47,576 nt of DNA from assembly GCA_012798455.1 (NCBI GenBank), contig JAAZNC010000087.1:1-47576 (forward strand), read 5' to 3'. The notes beneath the pieces are model-generated. The model saw only the letters and a program-made list of their open reading frames with translations. It searched no databases and was not told the origin of the DNA. This stretch comes from Chloroflexota bacterium (GTDB lineage: Bacteria; Chloroflexota; Anaerolineae; Anaerolineales; Anaerolineaceae). This document shows, piece after piece, positions 24,560-32,522 of this stretch. The translations under genes and the position numbers were made by a program. Within the stretch, counting starts at the first letter, position 1; each line of letters begins with the position of its first letter.

Positions 24560-25950
24560 AAATCAATTTCAACGGAGCAGCACAGACCGTGACCGGTTCT
24601 CAGCACCTGCTGGACATCAATGGCAGGAAATTATTATTGGAATGTGGCATCTATCAGGGGCGCCGCGCAGACTTTTACTCCCGCAATCGCACGTTTCACT
24701 TTGCCCCATCTCAAATCGATGCCGTCATCCTGTCCCATGCCCATATCGATCACAGCGGTAATCTGCCCAATCTGATCAAACAGGGTTATAGCGGATCCAT
24801 CTACACCACTCCACCCACCGCCGATCTGGCAGATATCATGCTGCAAGATTCCGGGCATATCTATGAAGAGGATGCGGAATACCTGAATCGCAAGAAACTG
24901 CGACGAGGTGAACAGCCTATCGAGCCACTCTATACCAAACAGGATGCCACCCTGGTCAAATCGCATTTTCAAGAGGTTGGCTACCATCAACCATTTGAAC
25001 CCATCCCCGGCGTTAAAGCCAGTCTGTGGGACGCCGGGCACATTTTGGGTTCTGCCGGGGTGTGTTTGGATATCGAGGAACACGGCAAGACCACCCGCCT
25101 GTGGTTCTCTGGTGATATCGGGCGTCCCGGTCTCTCCCTGATCCGCGATCCCCAACTGCCTGAACACGTTGATTATCTCATCATGGAATGTACCTATGGT
25201 GATAAACCACATAGCGACCCGGAAGCAGCCTTCGTGGAACTGCGCGATGTCATTCAGCGCACCGTGGCACGCCACGGTAAGATCATCATCCCCTCCTTCT
25301 CGGTCGGTCGCACCCAAGAGATCGTCTTCAACCTGAACCGTATGATCAGTGCTGGCGACCTGCCGCGCATCCCGGTTTTTGTCGATAGTCCCTTAGCTAT
25401 CAATGCCACCGCGGTTTTCCGCCGGCATCCCGATTACTTCGATGATGAGACGCACGCTTTCATGCAAACCGGGCGGCATCCCGCCCTCACCTTTGACGGG
25501 CTGGAATATACCCGTAGTGTGGAGGAATCCAAAGCCATCAATGATACCAGCGGACCACAGATCGTCATCTCTGCCTCCGGCATGGCTGAAGCCGGGCGCA
25601 TCTTGCATCACCTCAAAAATAACATCGCAGACGAACGCAACACCATCGTCATCGTCTCCTGGCAGGCGCCCTATACCCTCGGTCGCCGCATCGCCGATCG
25701 CGAACCGCGCGTGCGCATCTTCGGTGAGGAATATCCCTTGCGGGCGGAGGTTGCCACCATCGGCGGCTTCTCCTCTCACGCCGGGCAGCATTTCTTGTTG
25801 AAATATGCCCAGGCCACCCAATCTACCCTCAAACGCATTTTCCTGGTACACGGCGATCCAGATGCCGCTGCCGTCTTCCAGCAAGTCTTGAAAGATAATC
25901 ATTTCGACGATATGCTCTACCCGCCCCTGGGTGACAGCGTGGAAATTTAG
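24556..25950 (+). CDS. Beta-CASP metallo-beta-lactamase-fold RNase (COG1236, CPSF/YSH1-like)
   Basis: A 464-residue protein of the mRNA 3'-end-processing exonuclease family. The zinc ligands appear in order: SHAHIDHSG (HxHxDH), DAGHILGSAG, FSGDIGRPG, then the beta-CASP segments IIIPSFSVGRTQEI and SASGMAEAGRILHHLKN, and the C-terminal GGFSSHAGQ and VHGDPDA. This matches the KH-less bacterial form of archaeal aCPSF1/YSH1. It is coupled to rnd through ATGA and lies 31 bases upstream of tRNA-Ser(CGA), so the two nucleases form an RNA-processing operon. Confidence 0.94.
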   Translation: MKINFNGAAQTVTGSQHLLDINGRKLLLECGIYQGRRADFYSRNRTFHFAPSQIDAVILSHAHIDHSGNLPNLIKQGYSGSIYTTPPTADLADIMLQDSGHIYEEDAEYLNRKKLRRGEQPIEPLYTKQDATLVKSHFQEVGYHQPFEPIPGVKASLWDAGHILGSAGVCLDIEEHGKTTRLWFSGDIGRPGLSLIRDPQLPEHVDYLIMECTYGDKPHSDPEAAFVELRDVIQRTVARHGKIIIPSFSVGRTQEIVFNLNRMISAGDLPRIPVFVDSPLAINATAVFRRHPDYFDDETHAFMQTGRHPALTFDGLEYTRSVEESKAINDTSGPQIVISASGMAEAGRILHHLKNNIADERNTIVIVSWQAPYTLGRRIADREPRVRIFGEEYPLRAEVATIGGFSSHAGQHFLLKYAQATQSTLKRIFLVHGDPDAAAVFQQVLKDNHFDDMLYPPLGDSVEI

Positions 25951-25981
25951 CAGCGCCAATGCTATAATTCGCTGCACGAAC

Positions 25982-26070
25982 GGAGAGGTGCCGGAGTGGT
26001 TGATCGGGGCGGTCTCGAAAACCGTTGTGGCCATTTTTGGTCACCGAGGGTTCGAATCCCTCCCTCTCCG
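25982..26070 (+). tRNA. tRNA-Ser(CGA), complete copy
   Basis: The acceptor strands GGAGAGG (25982-25988) and CCTCTCC (26063-26069) pair fully. The T-arm is GAGGG-TTCGAAT-CCCTC (26046-26062) and the discriminator G26070. The anticodon loop CTCGAAA gives CGA (reads UCG). The variable arm is long and pairs well. A TATAAT box at 25963-25968 lies 13 bases upstream and a T-run follows at about 26083. The last 70 bases recur in degenerate form at 35119-35190, so this is a likely island insertion point. Confidence 0.96.
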
Positions 26071-26089
26071 CCTGAATATACCATTTTTT

Positions 26090-26851
26090 TTATTCATTAA
26101 AACAGCAAGTGTACCTCTTACCACCAAACTCGGCTTGGATTTTTTCTAGGTTTTCATCACCACCCGGAACATTGGCGCTTGTTAGTATGGGGGGGGTTAT
26201 CCCTTCCTGATATAAGATAGCTGCTGTTTCGGACATGATCATTTGCAGGATGAGACAGCAAGCAATGCTTGATTGGGCGCTTACTTTGGGTAGCGCAGGG
26301 CTTATTTCCACACACGCGTCACCATACACAACACATGTGTCAATCACCAGATCTGCAATCTCATATAGTTTCTTCCCGCTTGAATGTCGGGAGTTATCTG
26401 TTTGTGATTGTTTGACATTTGTCAGGGCTATTACCTTCAATCCTCTCTTTTTTGCAAGTATGGCAACTTCAATGGGCACTGCGTTGATTCCTGAATTGGA
26501 TAGTACAATGATTGTCTCATTTGGACGAAGATCATAATTCAATAAGATGATCTTTGCATACCCCTCTAATCGTTCAAGGCTCGTACCTCGTTTGGGCGAC
26601 CCGCCTCCATACACAGATAGGTTCACGTCTAGAATCGCATTGACTGGAGCAAATCCACCAGCGCGATAGAATACATCTGTGCTTGTGCCTTGTCCATGAC
26701 CTGATCCAAAAATGTGCAGAACCCCTCCATTTTTTATAGAGTTGGCAATTTGTGCTGCAGCGTTTGCAATCGCGCCAGTCTGACTTTGTTTTATCCTGTC
26801 TATCAATTCTTCGATTTCATTAAAGTAGACTTCACCACCTGTTAGTTTCAT
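26090..26851 (-). CDS. SIS-domain phosphosugar-binding protein (COG4821/UPF0309-like)
   Basis: A 253-residue protein with a sugar-isomerase domain: GGVLHIFGSGHGQGTSTDVFYRAGG is the UPF0309 start of the fold, and NETIIVLSNSGINAVPIEVA carries the SNSG phosphosugar motif. VIALTNVKQSQTDNSRHSSGKKLYEIAD is the third family block. Such proteins isomerise or bind phosphosugars, for example aminosugar phosphates. It is the last gene of the minus-strand PTS operon, after the hairpin at 26879-26910, and ends only 20 bases from tRNA-Ser. The likely substrate is the phosphorylated product of the ascorbate-type PTS; this is inferred. Confidence 0.88.
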   Translation of the reverse strand: MKLTGGEVYFNEIEELIDRIKQSQTGAIANAAAQIANSIKNGGVLHIFGSGHGQGTSTDVFYRAGGFAPVNAILDVNLSVYGGGSPKRGTSLERLEGYAKIILLNYDLRPNETIIVLSNSGINAVPIEVAILAKKRGLKVIALTNVKQSQTDNSRHSSGKKLYEIADLVIDTCVVYGDACVEISPALPKVSAQSSIACCLILQMIMSETAAILYQEGITPPILTSANVPGGDENLEKIQAEFGGKRYTCCFNE

Positions 26852-26878
26852 GTTGTCCTCGTTTCTTACTTTATTAAC

Positions 26879-26910
26879 AATATTCCAGCCCCGTGCGAGG
26901 CTGGAATATT
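26879..26910 (-). repeat. Intercistronic stem-loop after the second EIIC
   Basis: AATATTCCAGCC (26879-26890) and its exact 12-base complement (26899-26910) enclose an 8-base loop. On the minus strand it follows the EIIC stop and precedes the SIS start, without a U-run, as the stem-loop after the first EIIC does. Confidence 0.85.
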
Positions 26911-26937
26911 TTCTTTGATCACTTTCCAGATTGATTC

Positions 26938-28233
26938 TTAGAATATCAGGTTGAAAATTGGTTTTAAGATCAATACCATGAAGTACCAGTCTGGATCAGC
27001 AATCATGGCTAATTCCGGGGCAGTTGTTGATAACATGGGGGTCACGATCGCTTGACCGATGCCAAGCATAGCTCCCGTTAACGCGCCACCAAAAATCGCT
27101 CCTTTCACTCCACCTGTTGAATTTCCAAAAACACCACCCACTGCTCCAAGGAAGAACAGCATTAAGAAGGGGGGTAAAATGGTTGTCCATTTCAAGACCG
27201 GCCCAATGATTACCATTAGCACAAAGAATGTGACTGTCGCCGCCAAAAAGCCGATCACCACCGCGGTCGGGGCGTAATCATAAATGACTGGGCAGTCCAA
27301 AGCGGGTTTGGCATTCGGCACAACTTTCATCGCAATTCCACGGAAGGCAGGGATAATTTCGCCAATGACCATGCGCACTCCAAACAGCATCACGGTCAAA
27401 CCCGCTGCAAACATCACTGCTTGCATAAAGCCATTGGTGATGATATAGGTCAAACCATCACCCAACGTGGCTGTTCCACTCGCTCCTGTGATAACCGCGA
27501 TTACCGCAAGTACGATTAGTAAAATTCCCATCATGAAGGCAGTGCCCGCTGTTACATCTCTGAAGAATTCCATCCATTTTGGAAGCTTTACTTTTTCGGT
27601 GCTGTCCTCAGGTTTTCCCATATATTTACCAAGAATTCCGGAGAGGAAAGCGTTGGAAGATGAAGTATGCCCCAAAGCAATTTCGTCATGACCGGTAACT
27701 TTGCGCATCAAGGGCTGTATGTATGCAGGCTGTAAAGTCCAATAGACACCGCAGATTAGGGATCCGACCAGTAATATTAACCCTTGAGAGGCATCGGGTT
27801 TTACTTCCAGTAAAATAGCAGGGATCAACAAAGAGATCCAGTACATCAGATGTCCGGTCAGATATATGTATTTGAATTTGGTCACTCTCGCCAGCAGAAC
27901 ATTGATCAAGAACCCAAAGGTCATGATCAAAGCCGCGTTTCCACCTTGTTTACTGATAAATTCATCGAGATATGCACCACCCAAACCCGCAGCTTTTACG
28001 CCAAATACACTTTCAAATAAAGGCTGAAATCCAAAAATCGCCGATACGAGAATGTTTGTGCCCTGCTCTAAGATAAGGAATCCAACAACGGTTTTTAATG
28101 TCCCTAAAACCACGTCACTGAAACCCTTCTTTTGGATCAATAGACCAACCATCGCCACCAATCCTAATAGGATGGATGCTTTATCAACGATATTGGCTGC
28201 GATCCAGTGTAATATTGAAAGAACTGTATCCAT
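26938..28233 (-). CDS. ulaA: PTS ascorbate-type EIIC permease (UlaA/SgaT family)
   Basis: A 431-residue membrane permease. Family marks are the opening NIVDKASILLGLVAMVGLLIQKKGFSD region, the EQGTNILVSAIFGFQPLFESVFG loop and GHTSSSNAFLSGILGKYMG. The C-terminal GNSTGGVKGAIFGGALTGAMLGIGQ is also typical. About 11 membrane segments are expected. It imports and phosphorylates L-ascorbate or a related compound with EIIB and EIIA encoded just upstream. Start: AAAGGAGCATCTA before the ATG. No ascorbate-pathway genes (UlaD, UlaE, UlaG) are present, so the substrate is probably not ascorbate; the gene name is by homology only. Confidence 0.9.
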   Translation of the reverse strand: MDTVLSILHWIAANIVDKASILLGLVAMVGLLIQKKGFSDVVLGTLKTVVGFLILEQGTNILVSAIFGFQPLFESVFGVKAAGLGGAYLDEFISKQGGNAALIMTFGFLINVLLARVTKFKYIYLTGHLMYWISLLIPAILLEVKPDASQGLILLVGSLICGVYWTLQPAYIQPLMRKVTGHDEIALGHTSSSNAFLSGILGKYMGKPEDSTEKVKLPKWMEFFRDVTAGTAFMMGILLIVLAVIAVITGASGTATLGDGLTYIITNGFMQAVMFAAGLTVMLFGVRMVIGEIIPAFRGIAMKVVPNAKPALDCPVIYDYAPTAVVIGFLAATVTFFVLMVIIGPVLKWTTILPPFLMLFFLGAVGGVFGNSTGGVKGAIFGGALTGAMLGIGQAIVTPMLSTTAPELAMIADPDWYFMVLILKPIFNLIF

Positions 28234-28323
28234 TAGATGCTCCTTTTATTTTGTTTTTTTAAAGATGTTTTCGTTAATCTTTCATACGGTATCCTCCTTC
28301 CGTTCGTTATCACTTGCCGATAA

Positions 28324-28623
28324 TTACGTCGCTTTCTTGTAAACAATCCCGCGTTCATCACAATAAGCTTCTAATTCTTTTCGGATCAAACCTTTATCAA
28401 GATAATTATTAATTGCGCGGGTTTCATGATTCTGACCTTCTACTACTGGAACCAACGCTTTTGATGTTAGTACCAGATCACATTTGGCACCTTTCGCCGA
28501 TGTCACTTCCATGTTTTCAACTTTCGCTTCAATGCCCATCTCTCGTATTACATCTTCAGTCCACATCCGTAGAATTAAGCTGCTGCCCTGCCCACAACCA
28601 CACACCGTAACGATCCTCAGCAT
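28324..28623 (-). CDS. ulaB: PTS ascorbate-type EIIB
   Basis: A 99-residue phosphocarrier with the active-site loop VCGCGQGSSLILRM, cysteine 8 being the phosphorylated residue (CGxGxGSS as in UlaB). I start it at ATG 28623: GAGGAG lies 8 bases before, and an in-frame ATG at 28638 overlaps this ribosome site. It follows EIIA by 33 bases and precedes EIIC, the usual layout of a split ascorbate-type system. Confidence 0.9.
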   Translation of the reverse strand: MLRIVTVCGCGQGSSLILRMWTEDVIREMGIEAKVENMEVTSAKGAKCDLVLTSKALVPVVEGQNHETRAINNYLDKGLIRKELEAYCDERGIVYKKAT

Positions 28624-28656
28624 ATTTTTTCTCCTCATCCTTGATTCGGTTATTTT

Positions 28657-29118
28657 TCAAGCACAAATTTCTTTTAATAATTCTTCCTTACTGTTTGCTC
28701 TCCTTAGGTTCTCTATCACCCCCAGGGTAGCTAAGCGTTTTGCCAGGGTGGTCAGCGCTTTGATATGGCTCTGGTTATCCTTTGCCGCCAAACCAAATAC
28801 AATATCCACAGGGTCATTTTCCGGATGTCCAAAAATAACCGGATCGGAAAGGGTTATCAATGCCAAGCATGGTTCCAAGACGCCATCTTCTGGTCTGGCA
28901 TGCAGTAGTGCAATACCCGGTGCAATAACCATATAAGCGCCAAGTTCTTCGATCACTTGTTTCATTGCGCCAATGTATCTTTCTTCGATCTTATTTGCTT
29001 CAAACATCAATTTCCCCACTTGTTCTATTACTTCATCCCGTTCTTTTAAAGTCTTTTTACATCGCACCAGGTCTGGTGTAAGCAAGTCATCTAATTTGAA
29101 ATCTTCTTTCGCTTTCAT
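28657..29118 (-). CDS. ulaC: PTS EIIA (ascorbate/fructose-type)
   Basis: A 153-residue EIIA-2-type protein. The motif APGIALLHARPEDGV carries the phosphorylated histidine at residue 73, and EIIEQVGKLM-like helices precede it. It passes phosphate from HPr to EIIB. ATG 29118 lies 8 bases after the creatininase stop, with GAAGAG before it. A longer frame from 29169 would overlap the upstream gene and is not used. EI and HPr must come from elsewhere in the genome. Confidence 0.88.
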   Translation of the reverse strand: MKAKEDFKLDDLLTPDLVRCKKTLKERDEVIEQVGKLMFEANKIEERYIGAMKQVIEELGAYMVIAPGIALLHARPEDGVLEPCLALITLSDPVIFGHPENDPVDIVFGLAAKDNQSHIKALTTLAKRLATLGVIENLRRANSKEELLKEICA

Positions 29119-29125
29119 CGGCTCT

Positions 29126-29887
29126 TCAAACTCCTGCCTCGTCTTTGAGGGTCGCTTGGTGATACGCAATGATCTGTAATCCTTTTTCGATCATCAGGTC
29201 CAGCATAGCTTTGCCTTTCTCAGCGGTTGCCACAGTCGCATCACCAATTACACCTGAATCACAGAATTCATCCCATGCTACCGAGATTGGTCCCATTAAG
29301 GGATTTTTTTGCGGATATTCGCTCACAGCTTTCTCCATGGAAACAAGATCGGCGCGAATCGCAAGCATCGCGGAGGTTTCATATTCATCGGCATGCGCAA
29401 AAGCTGGATGCCAACGTTTTGAAGTGCAGTATTTTTGCATAGCTTCATCCAAACCAGGTAAAGCAAGGTTCACTAGTTTTGCAGTGTGCTCTTCGAGTAG
29501 TAGTTTTCGTTCCGCCATCTGGCAGGCTTGTTTGGCACCAATATGGGCAATTACCACATAGATGAATTGAATGTGATGGGTAGCCAGCGATCTGGCTATC
29601 TCACATAATTGTTCAGCGAATGTTTCATCACTTACCCTGATGGTTCCGGGAAATTTTCGAAGTGAAAAAGATGGGGTATATGCCAGAGCCGGAAGAAGGA
29701 TGAATCCACTCCGTTCTGCTATTTGCTTCGCCATATATTCGGCAATGATCACATCTGTTGAAAAAGGTAAATGTGGACCATGTTGTTCAAGCGCCCCGAC
29801 CGGCAGCAGTGCGAATGGGGTTTGTTTGACATAATCTTGAAAATCCTGCCAGTTCATTTCAGCATAGATAGTACTCTTGCGATTCAT
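29126..29887 (-). CDS. Creatininase-family amidohydrolase-like protein
   Basis: A 253-residue protein of the creatininase family, metal-dependent hydrolases of cyclic amides and FAPy-type compounds. The metal motif LEQHGPHLPFSTD gives E34, H36 and D45. FAHADEYETSAML gives H164 with E167 and E169. The usual NGHGGN loop is replaced by AHIGAK at 113-118: the histidine and one glycine remain, both asparagines are gone. This suggests a changed substrate. It stands between the TrpA-like gene and EIIA in the PTS operon, so it probably acts on an intermediate of the imported compound. Start: AAAGGGAACGGGC before ATG. Confidence 0.87.
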   Translation of the reverse strand: MNRKSTIYAEMNWQDFQDYVKQTPFALLPVGALEQHGPHLPFSTDVIIAEYMAKQIAERSGFILLPALAYTPSFSLRKFPGTIRVSDETFAEQLCEIARSLATHHIQFIYVVIAHIGAKQACQMAERKLLLEEHTAKLVNLALPGLDEAMQKYCTSKRWHPAFAHADEYETSAMLAIRADLVSMEKAVSEYPQKNPLMGPISVAWDEFCDSGVIGDATVATAEKGKAMLDLMIEKGLQIIAYHQATLKDEAGV

Positions 29888-29900
29888 GCCCGTTCCCTTT

Positions 29901-30707
29901 CTATTTCAGAGCAGTTTTTATTTCTCTGATCCGCTTGCTCAATCCGTTGTAATCCTCGTTACCAATCAACTCAACGAAAGATGTTCCGACAATGATTCCA
30001 TCAGCCCCAGTCGCAACCGCTTCTTTGGATCGCGCACCGTCTCTGATCCCATAAGCTAGAATGATCGCGGCTCTGGTGCCGCTTTCACGCACGCGTTTTA
30101 CAAGGTTTTTGTTTTCAGGCGCAACTCTGGCTCTGTTTCCGTCTTCATCCGCAATGGATTGTAGGATCATGAATCCTTTTCCATCGCGCCCGATATCTTC
30201 CAGCAGATCATCCTGAAAAGGATGGGGCATAAAACGGATCCGATATATGTCTGCCGCACGAAGCAGCATTTCCAGCTCTTCTACCTCGCTTTTTTCTCGA
30301 TAAACAGAATCTGCTAATAGATGCGCATCAATGTCCGCCTCTGCCATTCCGGCTACAAAGTTTTCCATGCTGGCTTTTTGTAATGCATCAGAATATGCCA
30401 TCACCTCGAATGGTTCTTGTGGGTATTTTTGACGTATTTTTTTTATTTGTTCTAAGTGTTTGAGAATATTGGGTTCACCCCTCAATGCTCGCGCACCCGA
30501 ATCACTTATCTGTTGGCTATCAACAAAAGGATTGTCACTGGGCAGTGCAAATTCCACAATATCAACACCCGACTCAAGATAAACATCCACCAATCGCGTT
30601 GATACTTCTAAATTGGGATCCCCAAATGGGATTAATCCAACCAGCACTTTCTCGCCGCGCTTGAGAACTGCTTGGATCCTTTCATCAATTCGATTTTTAG
30701 ACTGCAT
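29901..30707 (-). CDS. TrpA-like TIM-barrel protein (tryptophan synthase alpha paralogue)
   Basis: A 268-residue barrel of TrpA length. VGLIPFGDPN resembles the TrpA start, and VEFALPSDNPFVDSQQISDSG keeps both catalytic acids (E52 and D63, the same 11-residue spacing as E49/D60 of TrpA). The C-terminal phosphate-binding loop GADGIIVGTSFVE is kept. The PFSDPxADGP and SRSGVTG segments are altered (here QSIADEDGNRAR), so indole-glycerol phosphate is not a likely substrate, and no TrpB is nearby. TrpA cleaves its substrate by a retro-aldol step releasing glyceraldehyde 3-phosphate; an analogous sugar-phosphate aldolase role fits this PTS operon but is unproven. Confidence 0.85.
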   Translation of the reverse strand: MQSKNRIDERIQAVLKRGEKVLVGLIPFGDPNLEVSTRLVDVYLESGVDIVEFALPSDNPFVDSQQISDSGARALRGEPNILKHLEQIKKIRQKYPQEPFEVMAYSDALQKASMENFVAGMAEADIDAHLLADSVYREKSEVEELEMLLRAADIYRIRFMPHPFQDDLLEDIGRDGKGFMILQSIADEDGNRARVAPENKNLVKRVRESGTRAAIILAYGIRDGARSKEAVATGADGIIVGTSFVELIGNEDYNGLSKRIREIKTALK

Positions 30708-30759
30708 GCTAAAAAACCCTTTCTTTTAAAAATTTAAAATGGATCGAGCTATCCTTTTC

Positions 30760-31500
30760 TTACTTATTGATCTTGACTTCAAATTTGACCCTATCGCTTC
30801 GGAAATAATTTTTTGAAAATTCCATGGGCTTTCCATCCCTAAGATAAGAAATGCTTGAGATGAGATGAAGAGGTGTTCCAGGTGTCACCCCCAGATAGTT
30901 TTTTGCTCTGCTTGAAGCGATCACTGTCTCAATGGTTCGAACAGCAGATTCAGCGGCTAATCCGTATTTGGTTTTTAAAATTTCATATAGCGATCGATTT
31001 TCAAATTCCTCTTCAAGTAAACTGGGACATAAATGTTCTGGAATATATACTTTTGTCCAATACAATGGGCTTCCCTCGACACTTCTGATTCTGATCAATT
31101 TGAATACTTTCTCAGCAGGTGATATTTGCAGAGCGTCGATTGTCTTTTCGTTTGGCACCTCAATATTCTTTTCAATCAAGGTCGTTGAGAAATTTCTTTT
31201 CCCTTCTGTAGAGAAGGCAAATGTGCCGGTCAGTGATTGCAGAATGAGATCTTTGACTTTCCTGTCTTGTACAAAAGTTCCCTTCCCTTGAAAACGCTTG
31301 ATCAATCCTTCGATCTCCAATTGTTTCAATGCCTTCCGTACAGTGATCAGGCTCACATCATATTGTTCGCATAGTTCATTTTCAGTTGGGATCTTCTCTC
31401 CACTTTGCCATATCCCGTCATCAATATTGTCGTGGAAGATTTCCTGAAGTTGGAAGGATATCGGCGTGGCTTGATTTCGATCGATATTTTTTATTTTCAT
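30760..31500 (-). CDS. GntR-family (HutC/UTRA) transcriptional regulator
   Basis: A 246-residue regulator with an N-terminal winged helix (about 10-75: IWQSGEKIPTENELCEQYDVSLITVRKAL, GLIKRFQGKGTFV). A UTRA ligand-binding domain follows (LIRIRSVEGSPLYWTKVYIP, NRSLYEILKTKYGLA, PLHLISSISYLRDGKP). HutC-type regulators bind sugar phosphates or related acids. It is the first gene of the minus-strand PTS operon and divergent from the epimerase operon. The 14-base palindrome at 31541-31554 between them is the probable operator for both directions. Confidence 0.94.
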   Translation of the reverse strand: MKIKNIDRNQATPISFQLQEIFHDNIDDGIWQSGEKIPTENELCEQYDVSLITVRKALKQLEIEGLIKRFQGKGTFVQDRKVKDLILQSLTGTFAFSTEGKRNFSTTLIEKNIEVPNEKTIDALQISPAEKVFKLIRIRSVEGSPLYWTKVYIPEHLCPSLLEEEFENRSLYEILKTKYGLAAESAVRTIETVIASSRAKNYLGVTPGTPLHLISSISYLRDGKPMEFSKNYFRSDRVKFEVKINK

Positions 31501-31554
31501 TTGACATTTTCCGTGAATTGGTTTATCTTTGTATCATTATAACATTATAATGTT
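31501..31554. promoter_or_regulatory. Divergent promoter with perfect palindrome (GntR operator candidate)
   Basis: On the plus strand TTGACA (31501-31506) and TATCTT (31524-31529) are 17 bases apart. AACATTATAATGTT (31541-31554) is a perfect 14-base palindrome and contains a TATAAT on each strand, so it also overlaps a possible -10 for the minus-strand GntR operon. One regulator bound here could control both operons of the island. Confidence 0.65.
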
Positions 31555-31598
31555 TGAAGTATATCGCGCACTTTTCATCATGTCAATACAGGATAGAA

Positions 31599-32522
31599 AT
31601 GAAAAAAAACGAAAAAGTCTTGGTAATCGGCGGAAGTGGTTTCGTAGGACATGCTCTCTGTGATTTATTACGAAAGAATGACATCGCAACCATCAATTTC
31701 AGTAACGACACCGAACAAATCACTGGATGTGAAAATATTTCTGGTGATGTGGCTGATAAAGATCAGCTTGAATCGGTTTTCAAGAAATATTCCATACGTT
31801 GTGTTGTGAATCTGGCTTCTCTATTGCATAGTGCATCCATCAAAAACCCCTTACTGGCTTGTAAGATAGGTGTGGGGGGATCATTGAATTTGTTGGAATT
31901 ATGCAAAGACCATGGTGTCAATCGTTTTATCTACGGCAGCTCAACCGCGTTATTGCGCCCTTGTGCAGATGCTTGTCAAGGCGTTGATGAAAACGCCCCT
32001 GTGCATACCGCCTCAATTTACGAGGAAATAAAAAGATTCGTTGAAGAAATGGGGCAGCGTACCGCAAAAGCTCACTCCCTTGAATTTATTTCTGCAAGAA
32101 TATCTTTGGTGATTGGCCCCGGTCGCCCATCACAAACCTCTGCATATCGGACTGAAATTTTCAATAAGTTGCTCACAGGTGGGGAGATACATATACCCTT
32201 CGCCAAACATGAGGTTTTACCCTTTAATCATTATGCAGATGTGGCTGAGGCTCTCCTGTTGTTGGTCAATGCCTCTGCGTTGATGCATTCTGTCTACAAT
32301 CTTCCATGTGAATCATGGCGAGTCACAGATTTGGCTGATCTGCTGTGCAAGATGAACCAAAACATTGCTGTCACTTTTGGCGACCTACAATTTGCAAGTG
32401 GTGCGCCTTATGTGAATTGGGGGAGAATGCAAGTTGAGTTAGGGGCATCCATCGTGCCTCTTGATCAACGATTGCTGGAATACAAAACTTTTTTATTACA
32501 AAGGAGAAAAGATGTCAACTAA
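31599..32522 (+). CDS. NAD-dependent epimerase/dehydratase (extended SDR)
   Basis: About 307 residues with an N-terminal Rossmann fold (VLVIGGSGFVGHALCDLL, GxxGxxG). Further marks are the GDVADKDQLE segment, the YGSSTALL strand and the active-site pair YEEIK (Y-x3-K). Extended SDR enzymes of this type oxidise or epimerise sugars or sugar acids, and some are uronate dehydrogenases. Start at ATG 31599 (AGGAT upstream); an in-frame TTG at 31554 lies within the operator. It heads the plus-strand half of the island, overlapping the next gene by 11 bases. The substrate is unknown; a step making or using a lactone would fit the SMP-30 gene downstream. Confidence 0.9.
   Translation: MKKNEKVLVIGGSGFVGHALCDLLRKNDIATINFSNDTEQITGCENISGDVADKDQLESVFKKYSIRCVVNLASLLHSASIKNPLLACKIGVGGSLNLLELCKDHGVNRFIYGSSTALLRPCADACQGVDENAPVHTASIYEEIKRFVEEMGQRTAKAHSLEFISARISLVIGPGRPSQTSAYRTEIFNKLLTGGEIHIPFAKHEVLPFNHYADVAEALLLLVNASALMHSVYNLPCESWRVTDLADLLCKMNQNIAVTFGDLQFASGAPYVNWGRMQVELGASIVPLDQRLLEYKTFLLQRRKDVN

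Noticed and set aside
26938..29118. Assignment of the island PTS to L-ascorbate
   Set aside because: Only the transporter resembles UlaABC; decarboxylase, epimerases and lactonase of the Ula pathway are absent, so the substrate is left open.
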